Shown piece by piece: positions 42,515-51,428 of a stretch of DNA of 64,000 nt. The translations under genes were made by a program, and so were the position numbers. The stretch is taken from positions 243,097 to 307,096 of the forward strand of contig CALXOJ010000002.1 of assembly GCA_944390005.1 (NCBI GenBank), given 5' to 3'. Below the pieces are notes generated by a model. That model did no database searches, had not been told where the DNA came from, and saw only the letters and a program-made list of their open reading frames with translations. The DNA comes from an uncultured Spirochaetota bacterium. GTDB taxonomy: Bacteria; Spirochaetota; Spirochaetia; JAFGXN01. Position 1 is the first letter of the stretch. Every line of letters starts with the position of its first letter.

Positions 42515-43777
42515 TCAGTTAATTTTATCGGGATGCATTTTAGCTATGGCGGCAAACGCCTCATCGGCCACTTCAATCGTTTTTTTAATATCGGCGTCCG
42601 TTAAGGAAGCGTTCATAAAATGATTGTGATGGCTGACGAAGAAGACGCCGCGTTTGACACATTCAGCGCAGAAATCCTGCATCATTTCGGTTGTCGGATC
42701 GTTGGTTATGCGCATAAACGGCATCGATTCGATTCCCGAAAATTTCATATCAATACCGTGCGCTCGTCCGGCGTCGATCATTTCCGAAGAGAATTTTTTT
42801 CCTTTTTCTATCAATAGGTTTGCAATGTCGAGTTTTTTCATTTCGGTAATGCAGGCGATAGCTGCCGCCATCGGAACTGCGCTTGACCAGTAACTTCCCG
42901 TGAAAAAAATCGAGCCGGCGGCGGATTTCAATGCGTCGATGCCGACGACGGCGGAGATGTTGTAGCCGTTGGCAAGCGCTTTGCAGTAACACGCCAAATC
43001 CGGTTTAAATCCGAAGTACTTTGCGCTTCCTTCGATGTGAAGGCGAAAACCGCATCGGACGTCGTCAACAATGAGAACAATGCCGTTTCTGGTGCAGATT
43101 TCGCGGATTTTCTGCCAGTACCCGGGAAGGGGCAGGGCGTTATCGGCAAAAATACGGTGATCGTAAGGCGTTGCAATGAAACAGGCGATCGAATTTTTAT
43201 TTTCGGCAACTGTTTTTTCGAATGCGTCGGTGTCGTTCCACGGAATGGTGATAACGTCTTTTGTGTCGGCATCGGTTATTCCGTTTGCGCCTTCCATTTG
43301 CATCCATGGAGCGACGCCGTGATACCCGTCTTGAATTTTTACCACTTTGCTGCGGCCGGTAGCGGCTTTTGCTGTCATGACGGCAAATGAGGTTGCGTCG
43401 CCTCCGTTTTTCAAAAAGAAAGCCCAATCGGCAATTTCAATAGTATCGCACAGAAGTTCTGCCAGTTCGACTTGAGCTTTAGCGGGAAGCGCCATGCAGT
43501 TTCCTTTTTTCAGCTGTTCGGCTGCCGCACGGTCGACAATATCGTTGTTGTAGCCCAAAATATTCGGTCCGTAGGCGCACATATAGTCGATGTATTTGTT
43601 GCCGTCGATGCTCCAGAAGTAGGAGTCTTTTGCCTTTTCGGCATAAAACGGAAACGCATCGGCAGGGATAAACTGCGACTGAACCGGCCCCAGATGACCG
43701 GGAATGCCCGTCGGGATGTATTTCAATGCTTTCTTAAACAGTTCCTGCGATTTGTTGTTGGTATAAAACTCTTTCAT
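42515..43777 (-). CDS. class III PLP aminotransferase of unknown specificity
   Basis: The protein of 420 residues has the fold of glutamate-1-semialdehyde aminomutases and omega-aminotransferases. Pointers are IDGNKYIDYMCAYGPNILGY, the phosphate-binding FFLKNGGDATSFAVMTAKAATG, VDDVRCGFRLH and the PLP lysine K266 in LACYCKALANGYN. Two usual motifs are altered: NSG/GTEA appears as NGGDAT, and DE appears as DD in VDDVRCG. It is therefore not an ordinary GSA aminomutase. Sitting between an SCP2-like gene and split transketolase genes, it may aminate a ketose or a chain-end aldehyde; that is inference. Confidence 0.82.
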   Translation of the reverse strand: MKEFYTNNKSQELFKKALKYIPTGIPGHLGPVQSQFIPADAFPFYAEKAKDSYFWSIDGNKYIDYMCAYGPNILGYNNDIVDRAAAEQLKKGNCMALPAKAQVELAELLCDTIEIADWAFFLKNGGDATSFAVMTAKAATGRSKVVKIQDGYHGVAPWMQMEGANGITDADTKDVITIPWNDTDAFEKTVAENKNSIACFIATPYDHRIFADNALPLPGYWQKIREICTRNGIVLIVDDVRCGFRLHIEGSAKYFGFKPDLACYCKALANGYNISAVVGIDALKSAAGSIFFTGSYWSSAVPMAAAIACITEMKKLDIANLLIEKGKKFSSEMIDAGRAHGIDMKFSGIESMPFMRITNDPTTEMMQDFCAECVKRGVFFVSHHNHFMNASLTDADIKKTIEVADEAFAAIAKMHPDKIN

Positions 43778-43786
43778 GCCGGACTC

Positions 43787-44542
43787 CTATGATAAATATC
43801 CGCTGACGGACTCCAAAATCGGATTCATGTGTTCAATCATCGGAATGAATCCCTTCATTACTAAATCACCGACGGCAATGGCTGCATAAGTGTCGGTTTT
43901 TCCCGATAAAACTCCTTGCGCCGTTTTCAAGTCTTTGAAAACAAGGCGGGCGGTCGGTTTGTCCGCAAATCCTTTGATTGCGGTCAATTTACCGTTCTTT
44001 GCAATGATGTACAGACCGATGCTGTCGCCGATGGCGGCTTGAACCGTTCCGTCGGGAATGTGTTTGGCGTTTTGAATGCCTCTGGGGTCGCGGTTTCCGA
44101 TTTGCGCCAGCGCCGAAAATGCGGTATAAAACGTCATTTCCGTATTCATTTTAAAATATCCGGGATCCGACAAAAGCGCTTCCGTCGGTTTTAAAAAATA
44201 GGAGAGCCGTTCGGCTAACTTCATAAACGGACCGGTTAAGAATCCGATCTTGGTAAAACCTTTCAACGGAATCGGATTGGATTTTCCGTCGATCATTCTA
44301 TTGAAATGTTCCGGTGATGTAAAAAAAAGTATAATGGAGGACGAATGGAACCCTTCGCGCATTTCAGCGGTTCCGTTCTTAAATGTCAGCTGTCCCGACG
44401 GTCCGTTCTTGATTTTGAACTGGATAGAAAGATTTTTCCCGGCTACAATCGATTTGCTCTCTTCGTCATGGGCGACAAGATATTCGATATTTTTCAAAAC
44501 GGCAAATAAATTGCAATATGCCAGTACTTTTTGATTTTTCAT
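43787..44542 (-). CDS. SCP2-like double-domain protein, copy 1
   Basis: The 251-residue protein is built of two SCP2-like halves (about residues 25-110 and 160-240). The first contains LFFTSPEHFNRMIDGKSNPIP and the second ARLVFKDLKTAQGVLSGKTDTYAAIAVGD, where SCP2 proteins have their 'G.dP..A...G.i...Gd' strands and helix. It is paralogous to the fifth gene of the same operon. There is no signal peptide, so it is cytosolic. It is the first gene of the operon, with promoter TTGAAC/TATAAT and AGGAG upstream. It may hold a hydrophobic intermediate for the aminotransferase and transketolase. Confidence 0.55.
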   Translation of the reverse strand: MKNQKVLAYCNLFAVLKNIEYLVAHDEESKSIVAGKNLSIQFKIKNGPSGQLTFKNGTAEMREGFHSSSIILFFTSPEHFNRMIDGKSNPIPLKGFTKIGFLTGPFMKLAERLSYFLKPTEALLSDPGYFKMNTEMTFYTAFSALAQIGNRDPRGIQNAKHIPDGTVQAAIGDSIGLYIIAKNGKLTAIKGFADKPTARLVFKDLKTAQGVLSGKTDTYAAIAVGDLVMKGFIPMIEHMNPILESVSGYLS

Positions 44543-44582
44543 GATTCACTCCTGTTTAATGTAAGAGTACTTCCCGTTTCTT

Positions 44583-44612
44583 ATTATACATCTTAAATCG
44601 CAAAAAGTTCAA
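44583..44612 (-). promoter_or_regulatory. promoter of the SCP2-aminotransferase-transketolase operon
   Basis: TTGAAC (44612-44607), 18 bases and a perfect TATAAT (44588-44583). A roughly 35-base leader has CAGGAG before the start. Confidence 0.75.
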
Positions 44613-44621
44613 TTCGTTTTT

Positions 44622-45323
44622 TTAATTCGCTGTCGGAAAATTGAGAAAATAAAGAAAAACGAGCTGCAGAAAATTAAAGAGAGCGTGCGCAACGGCAATC
44701 AGATGAATGTTTTTCAGCGCAAAATACCAAAGCCCCAAAACGATACCGATGATGAAAATTGTCGCAACGGCAAACCAACCTTGATAGAGGTGCCCCGAGG
44801 CAAATAATATTGAAGAAAACAGCAGTGAAGCGAACATCGGCAGCCGCAGTCGGGACCAGACGGTTAAGAGGTAGGAGCGGAAATACAGTTCTTCGGTGTA
44901 TCCCGTCAAAAGAAACATGAAAAACGCGGGAATCAGCATCACGGCGTTTGTAATTGAAAACGGAGCCGTTTCAATGGGCGACGGCGCCCCCCATCCGAAC
45001 ATCCGCGGAATCAAAACCGAGGCGATAATGACGGCAAAGAGCGAAGCAGTAACAACAACCGGCATCAGCCAGTCGATCGGCGTTTCAGGTTTACGGAAGC
45101 CAAAATCGGCAAACGAACTCTCAGGCTGTTTGTCGATAAGCCACAACAGAAAAAGAAACTGAGGAACGGCGACGGCAAAGTAAGTGATGTATAAAAACGG
45201 ATTGTCGAAGTTGAGAATTCCTGCGCCGACCTGTTGCTGAAGGATTGTCGGAAAATAAAGAACAAAAAAAATCAGAAGCGGTTCAGCTGCGCGGAAAAAA
45301 AAATCTTTTTTTGAAAAATCCAT
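44622..45323 (-). CDS. CPBP-family intramembrane metalloprotease
   Basis: A 233-residue polytopic protein with the three CAAX-protease/bacteriocin-processing motifs: EELYFR (after LTGYTE), FASGHLYQG and VAHALFNF. About eight membrane helices are visible. Family members cleave prenylated or other membrane proteins, or give bacteriocin immunity; the target is unknown. No ribosome binding site precedes the ATG; TAAACT is 5 bases upstream with TTTGAT 17 bases further, predicting a leaderless message. It diverges from comEC, 36 bases away. Confidence 0.85.
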   Translation of the reverse strand: MDFSKKDFFFRAAEPLLIFFVLYFPTILQQQVGAGILNFDNPFLYITYFAVAVPQFLFLLWLIDKQPESSFADFGFRKPETPIDWLMPVVVTASLFAVIIASVLIPRMFGWGAPSPIETAPFSITNAVMLIPAFFMFLLTGYTEELYFRSYLLTVWSRLRLPMFASLLFSSILFASGHLYQGWFAVATIFIIGIVLGLWYFALKNIHLIAVAHALFNFLQLVFLYFLNFPTAN

Positions 45324-45328
45324 GGCTC

Positions 45329-45357
45329 AGTTTAGCAAATTTTCCCCATTAATCAAA
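45329..45357 (-). promoter_or_regulatory. CPBP protease promoter, predicted leaderless
   Basis: TTTGAT (45357-45352), 17 bases, TAAACT (45334-45329), then five bases (GAGCC) to the ATG. Confidence 0.55.
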
Positions 45358-45359
45358 GT

Positions 45360-46832
45360 ATGAAAAAGAAAAATTTGATTCGATTCGGCTACATTTATTT
45401 ACCGCCGCTGCTGTCGGTAACGCCGCTGACACTGTCGATTGCCTTTCCGTTGTTGCCGGCGCTCCGCCTTTTGTGGAGCGCCGGCGCGTTTTTGGCGGTT
45501 GTGTATGCGGCGGCGGCTCTGTTTTTTCCGCGGATGCGTCCCCGTCCCGAACTTTTGCGTGCAGTTGTTATGCTCAGTGTCGGATTTTTGACAGCGGCCG
45601 TCTTTTGCGTTCGATTTTCTCAAACTGCGGATCGATACGGTGCCGATCCGATGCGGCTGACGGTGTGGCACGGTTCGTTGAGCGGCGACAGCCGTCGTTT
45701 AGATCACGGACGGACCGGGTATACGGTGCGCTGTACTCGCGCGGAGGGAACAAATTTCTCCGTTTCTGTCGACTGCGAGCGGTTTTTCATTGTCAGAGGC
45801 GGTGAAAAATTGAGGAAAGGGCAGCCGGTTTCGTTTTCGGGTTGTTGGCGAGGTGAATTTTTTCGTGTTGAATCGATGAGAGTGACTGGCGAACCTTCGC
45901 CGTTTTGGGCGCTCCGCGCGCGGCTGCTGCAGCGGTTTTCGGATTCCTTTTTTATAGAAGAAACCGATTCCGGAGCTTTTTTTGAAGCGTTGATTTTAGG
46001 CGATCGTGACGAGTTGAATTCGGTTTTAGTCTCTGTCTTCCGCGATTCCGGCTGCCTTCATTTGGTTGCGCTTTCCGGAATGCATTTGGCAATTCTTATC
46101 GGCGCGATTCGGTTGGTGTTTGCCCGTTTCGTTTCGCAGCGGATTCTTGATGCGGTTTCTCTGCCTTTGCTGGGGTTTTATGTCATTCTGACCGGAAGCG
46201 GCGCTTCTCTTAAGCGGGCGTACACAATGTTTGTTGTAGCCGCCGTTGTCCGTCCGGGGGGAAAACGGCTGGCGATGATCGATATTCTCTGTCACTCGCT
46301 GACTGTCAATTCACTTTTGTATCCGCAGGAGACGGCGCAGTTGGGAATGCAGCTGTCGTTTGCAGCCGTTTTCGGCATTGTGTTATTGGCAAGACCGCTG
46401 CAAACCGCGCTCTGCCGCCGTTTGCCGAAAGCAGCGGCAGCTCCGTTGGCGGTTTCTTATGCGGCGCAGGTCGCTGTCGCTCCGCTTTTATTCTTGTTGG
46501 ATGGGCTCAATCCCGGCGGAATTTTTGCAACGATTTTGGCTTCTCCGCCGATGACTTTTTTTATGTATTTGCGTTTTGTGTCGTCCGCTGCCGCTTTGGC
46601 GGGAGCTTCGGCTGCGGGGCTTTTGATTGCCCGCTTTTCCGACGTTGTTTATGACGGATTTGTCGCTGTGTTGATTTTTTTCGCAAAGGTTCCGACGCTT
46701 TCGCTGTTTCCGTTTGGGGGATTGTTTTTCATTCCGCTCATATGGATCTTGATCTGCGAGCGGAGGCCGCGGCGCGGCTTGTTTTTCTTCTATAAAAACA
46801 GTAAAATTAAAGCAGGAGTTTCGTGTGATTGA
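45360..46832 (+). CDS. comEC: ComEC/Rec2-type competence protein lacking the metallo-beta-lactamase domain
   Basis: ComEC is the inner-membrane channel for single-stranded DNA uptake. The 490-residue product has the N-terminal OB-like soluble part (residues 80-200) and the competence domain, with the family signature as DSGCLHLVALSGMHLAILIG near residue 230. About ten membrane helices are predicted. The usual C-terminal metallo-beta-lactamase domain (about 250 residues) is absent, as in several short ComEC forms. The start lacks a ribosome binding site. Its end overlaps the rsmA start by 8 bases. Confidence 0.85.
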   Translation: MKKKNLIRFGYIYLPPLLSVTPLTLSIAFPLLPALRLLWSAGAFLAVVYAAAALFFPRMRPRPELLRAVVMLSVGFLTAAVFCVRFSQTADRYGADPMRLTVWHGSLSGDSRRLDHGRTGYTVRCTRAEGTNFSVSVDCERFFIVRGGEKLRKGQPVSFSGCWRGEFFRVESMRVTGEPSPFWALRARLLQRFSDSFFIEETDSGAFFEALILGDRDELNSVLVSVFRDSGCLHLVALSGMHLAILIGAIRLVFARFVSQRILDAVSLPLLGFYVILTGSGASLKRAYTMFVVAAVVRPGGKRLAMIDILCHSLTVNSLLYPQETAQLGMQLSFAAVFGIVLLARPLQTALCRRLPKAAAAPLAVSYAAQVAVAPLLFLLDGLNPGGIFATILASPPMTFFMYLRFVSSAAALAGASAAGLLIARFSDVVYDGFVAVLIFFAKVPTLSLFPFGGLFFIPLIWILICERRPRRGLFFFYKNSKIKAGVSCD

Positions 46833-47658
46833 TTATTCTTCGGTGAGTCAAATCAAGGAGATTTTGGAACTGTTTCGTTTGGGAATGCAGAAGAAATTCG
46901 GGCAGAATTTTTTGATTTCCGACCGCTTTCGGAATGCCGTTTTCGAACAGATGGATATCGAAGCGGTTTCATCGGCGTGGGAAATCGGACCCGGACTCGG
47001 ATCTCTGACGGCGCTCTTCCCGGAAGAAAAAAATCTTGTTTTGTTTGAAATCGACTACGGATTCATCCGTTTTTTGGAAATGGAATTTCCTCAAAGACGT
47101 ATCGTTGCCGGGGATTTTATTAAGACGTTTCCCGCGTTTTGCCGCGAAAATCCCGTTCCCGATTTGATTTACGGCAACCTTCCGTATTGCGCCGCCGCCG
47201 CCATGATCGGCGCTTTGATTGAAAAAGAGACGCTGCCGCCGCGGATGGTGTTTACGGTGCAAAAGGAGGTTGCGCAGCGGATGAAGGCGCGTCCGGGGAG
47301 CAAAGATTATTCGTCGTTTTCGCTGCTCTGCGCGTTGGATTACAAGGTCGAAATTCCGTTTCAGATTCCCGCCGACGCTTTTTTTCCGCAGCCTGAGGTG
47401 GTTTCTGCCGTCGTTGTGATGACGCGCCGTTCCGGAACTGAAACCGTCAACCGCGATCTTTATCTGACGTTGGCGAAAGAGATGTTTAAATCGCGGAGGA
47501 AAACTCTCCGCAACAATTTAAACGCTCTCAAAGGGCGGTTTCCGCTTGAGCGTTTGGAGGCGGCTTTTTGTTCCGCAGGCGTTGAACTCAATGACCGCGG
47601 TGAAAATGTTGATCCGGAAACTTTATGCCGGGTTGTCGGGTTTCTCTCCGAATCGTGA
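46825..47658 (+). CDS. rsmA: 16S rRNA A1518/A1519 dimethyltransferase
   Basis: KsgA/RsmA dimethylates two adjacent adenosines near the 3' end of 16S rRNA. The SAM motif EIGPGLGSLTALF, the catalytic NLPY in IYGNLPYCAAA and the early KKFGQNFLIS are standard. The start is GTG with AGGAG 6 bases upstream, overlapping the comEC end. At 277 residues it is of normal length. groEL follows under its own promoter. Confidence 0.94.
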   Translation: MIDYSSVSQIKEILELFRLGMQKKFGQNFLISDRFRNAVFEQMDIEAVSSAWEIGPGLGSLTALFPEEKNLVLFEIDYGFIRFLEMEFPQRRIVAGDFIKTFPAFCRENPVPDLIYGNLPYCAAAAMIGALIEKETLPPRMVFTVQKEVAQRMKARPGSKDYSSFSLLCALDYKVEIPFQIPADAFFPQPEVVSAVVVMTRRSGTETVNRDLYLTLAKEMFKSRRKTLRNNLNALKGRFPLERLEAAFCSAGVELNDRGENVDPETLCRVVGFLSES

Positions 47659-47683
47659 TCAATCTTTTTGAAAAAAATAAAAT

Positions 47684-47719
47684 GAAACGCTTTACTTTCC
47701 GATTGAGTTTTTGTAAATT
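47684..47719 (+). promoter_or_regulatory. groEL promoter with GAAACGC element
   Basis: GAAACGC (47684-47690) abuts TTTACT (47691-47696), then 17 bases and TAAATT (47714-47719). No CIRCE repeat (TTAGCACTC type) is present, so HrcA control is not supported. Confidence 0.6.
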
Positions 47720-47721
47720 AA

Positions 47722-49389
<1,668 letters not shown>

Positions 49390-49411
49390 GCAGGCGGATT
49401 TTCCGTGAAAG

Positions 49412-49453
49412 CGCTGCGGAGCGGTTTAAACAACCGCGGCCGCAGCGTTTTTG
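49412..49453 (+). terminator. groEL terminator
   Basis: CGCTGCGG and CCGCAGCG enclose a second stem GCGGTT/AACCGC; a TTTTTG tail follows. Confidence 0.85.
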
Positions 49454-49469
49454 TTTAAAGGCGGTTTTT

Positions 49470-50504
49470 ATGAGAAGAAAGGAACGGCTGCCGATTTTGG
49501 CGGTAACGTGCGGAGATCCCGCCGGTGTCGGACCGGAGATTGCGGTTCGGGCGGCGGTCAGCCGCGATGTGCGGAGGCGGGCCCGTTTGGTTTTGGTTGG
49601 ACCCGAAAGCGTCTGGAGTGCGGCGGCACGGGTTGTCGGCGTCGGTTTGCGGTTGGTGCCGTTTGATGAAAAGTGCGGCAGCCGTCCGCGGCGGCGGAAT
49701 ACCGTTGAATTTGCGGCGACTGCCGAGCCGGGGGAGTGGCAGTGGGGAAAAATTTCCGCGGCCGGCGGCGAAGCGGCTTTTCGCGCTGTTGAAAAGGCGG
49801 CCGCCTTAATTCAAAACGGAAGCTGCGACGCAATGGTGACGGCGCCTCTGAACAAGGAGTCTCTGCGGGCGGCAGCCGTTCCGTACATCGGTCATACCGA
49901 AATTCTGGCAGGATTGACGCAAAGCGAAGATCCGCTGACGGTTTTTTTGACAGGAAAGCTGTGCGTTTTTTTCTTTACTCGCCATCTGCCTCTTTCGGAG
50001 GTTCCCTCCCGCCTGGAAACTGAAGCGCTGCATCGTTTTATTTTGCGCTGCCGCGATACATTGCGTGAATGGGGAATCGCTCATCCGAAGCTGGCGGTCG
50101 CCGGATTTAATCCTCACTGCGGCGAACACGGTTTGCTTGGCAGCGAAGAGATGCGGGCGGTGGAGCCGGCGGTTCGGGCAGCTGCTGCGGAGGGCGTTGA
50201 CGCGGTCGGTCCGATTGGAGCCGATTCGGTTTTTGCACAGGCCGCAGAAGGCCGTTATGATGTCGTTGTTTCTCTGTATCACGACCAGGGGCACATTGCC
50301 TGTAAAACCCTCGATTTCCATCGGACCGTTTCTGTCACAGCCGGATTGCCGTTTCTGCGCGTCTCTGTTGATCACGGCACGGCGTTTGATATCGCCGGGA
50401 CAGGACAGGCCGATGCAGCGGGAATGAAAGAGGCTGTTTGCGTTGCCGCCGCCATGGTTGCCCGTCGGTTTAGAAACGAAAAAAAGAATTGCCAATCGCC
50501 GTAA
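49470..50504 (+). CDS. pdxA: 4-hydroxythreonine-4-phosphate dehydrogenase
   Basis: PdxA oxidises 4-phosphohydroxy-L-threonine in the DXP-dependent pyridoxal phosphate pathway. Signatures are ILAVTCGDPAGVGPEI, MVTAPLNKESLRAA with IGHTEIL (zinc-binding His), YHDQGHIACKTL (second His) and VDHGTAFDIAGTG (third His). At 344 residues it is of normal length, though PdxA2-like enzymes acting on sugar acids look the same. The start is ATG with AAAGGCGG upstream. Confidence 0.9.
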   Translation: MRRKERLPILAVTCGDPAGVGPEIAVRAAVSRDVRRRARLVLVGPESVWSAAARVVGVGLRLVPFDEKCGSRPRRRNTVEFAATAEPGEWQWGKISAAGGEAAFRAVEKAAALIQNGSCDAMVTAPLNKESLRAAAVPYIGHTEILAGLTQSEDPLTVFLTGKLCVFFFTRHLPLSEVPSRLETEALHRFILRCRDTLREWGIAHPKLAVAGFNPHCGEHGLLGSEEMRAVEPAVRAAAAEGVDAVGPIGADSVFAQAAEGRYDVVVSLYHDQGHIACKTLDFHRTVSVTAGLPFLRVSVDHGTAFDIAGTGQADAAGMKEAVCVAAAMVARRFRNEKKNCQSP

Positions 50505-50517
50505 ATTGTGGTAAATT
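50489..50517 (+). promoter_or_regulatory. promoter of the small hypothetical gene, predicted leaderless
   Basis: TTGCCA (50489-50494), 17 bases, TAAATT (50512-50517), then seven bases (GAATTAT) to the ATG. The -35 lies within the last codons of pdxA. Confidence 0.6.
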
Positions 50518-50524
50518 GAATTAT

Positions 50525-50833
50525 ATGAAAAAAGAAGATTTTATGTTTGCCGTCGGCTCGTCAGGTGATACGGTGGTCGTCGATAAAGCGTTAAAAAGAA
50601 AATACCGCGGGAAAAATTCCCGTCAGCTGGCTGACGAAGGATTGTATAAGCCGGCGTTTTGCGCAGCGTTTTATGACAAGGAAGCCGGTCTCGAATCGGG
50701 TCAGAGGGATTTGGAATACCTTTTGGAAGTTGTCAACCGAAACGAATCGTGCCGGTATGCGTCTGTCGAAGTGCTGAGCCGCCTTTTCGGAGTCTTCTCG
50801 GTGCCGCAGACAGCAAAGGTCAAATTGATATAA
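50525..50833 (+). CDS. small conserved-looking protein of unknown function
   Basis: A 102-residue soluble protein beginning MKKEDFMFAVGSSGDTVVVDKALKRKYRG. There are no membrane segments or signal. The pattern of charged helix (DLEYLLEVVNRNES) and a closing strand (VPQTAKVKLI) suggests a small alpha/beta domain, but I do not recognise the family. It has its own promoter, whose -10 is 7 bases from the ATG, and no ribosome binding site, so a leaderless mRNA is predicted. It sits between pdxA and yajC on the same strand. Confidence 0.6.
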   Translation: MKKEDFMFAVGSSGDTVVVDKALKRKYRGKNSRQLADEGLYKPAFCAAFYDKEAGLESGQRDLEYLLEVVNRNESCRYASVEVLSRLFGVFSVPQTAKVKLI

Positions 50834-50840
50834 TCCTCTC

Positions 50841-50869
50841 TTGACATCCTCTCTTTTCTGTGTTAATTT
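50841..50869 (+). promoter_or_regulatory. yajC-secD-secF promoter
   Basis: TTGACA (50841-50846), 17 bases and TAATTT (50864-50869). A roughly 35-base AT-rich leader follows, with AGAGG 7 bases before the start. Confidence 0.65.
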
Positions 50870-50909
50870 CTTAAAATCAGATAATATAATAAAATCAGAG
50901 GTTTAATCA

Positions 50910-51404
50910 ATGATGGAACAATTGACATGGTCGCCCGTTTTGTTGCAGGACGGGATTGTGGTCGAGTCCAACACCGACAATACAACGTCGGCGGAGGTTT
51001 CCGGAGACACAGCGCAGCCGCAGCGTCCGTCGGGAGGAATTTTTGCCAATTCGAGCTTTATTTGGATGCTCGTCTTTTTTATGATTGTTCTCTATTTCTT
51101 CATGATTCGTCCGCAAAGCAAACGGCAGAAAGAGACGCAGCGGATGCTCGCTTCTTTGGAGAAAGGAGACCGCGTCGTGACGTCAAGCGGAATTTTCGGT
51201 ATGATCGACACGGTGAAGGATAACTCTTTCATTTTGAAATTGAATGACAATGTCAAAGTTGAGTTTGCGAAGTATGCGGTTACGCAGGTTTTGGAGAAGA
51301 AAAATCCTCCTCCTCAACCGGAACCGAAAAAGTCGATTTTTTCCGGATTCGGAAAGAAGAAAAGTGAAAAAGACAAAACAGATAAACCAAAAACGGAGCT
51401 TTAA
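50910..51404 (+). CDS. yajC: preprotein translocase subunit YajC
   Basis: YajC is a small inner-membrane partner of SecDF. One membrane helix (FIWMLVFFMIVLYFFMI) is followed at once by the family motif RPQSKRQKETQRML and a KGDRVVTSSGIFG strand. There is an extra proline- and lysine-rich tail (about 50 residues). The start could be either of two consecutive ATGs. secD follows after 24 bases. Confidence 0.93.
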   Translation: MMEQLTWSPVLLQDGIVVESNTDNTTSAEVSGDTAQPQRPSGGIFANSSFIWMLVFFMIVLYFFMIRPQSKRQKETQRMLASLEKGDRVVTSSGIFGMIDTVKDNSFILKLNDNVKVEFAKYAVTQVLEKKNPPPQPEPKKSIFSGFGKKKSEKDKTDKPKTEL

Positions 51405-51428
51405 AACCCCGGAAAAACGGAGAAAACC

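Noticed and set aside
42515..43777. hemL, glutamate-1-semialdehyde aminomutase
   Set aside because: The fold fits, but the cofactor motifs deviate and there are no haem genes around; the operon context points elsewhere.
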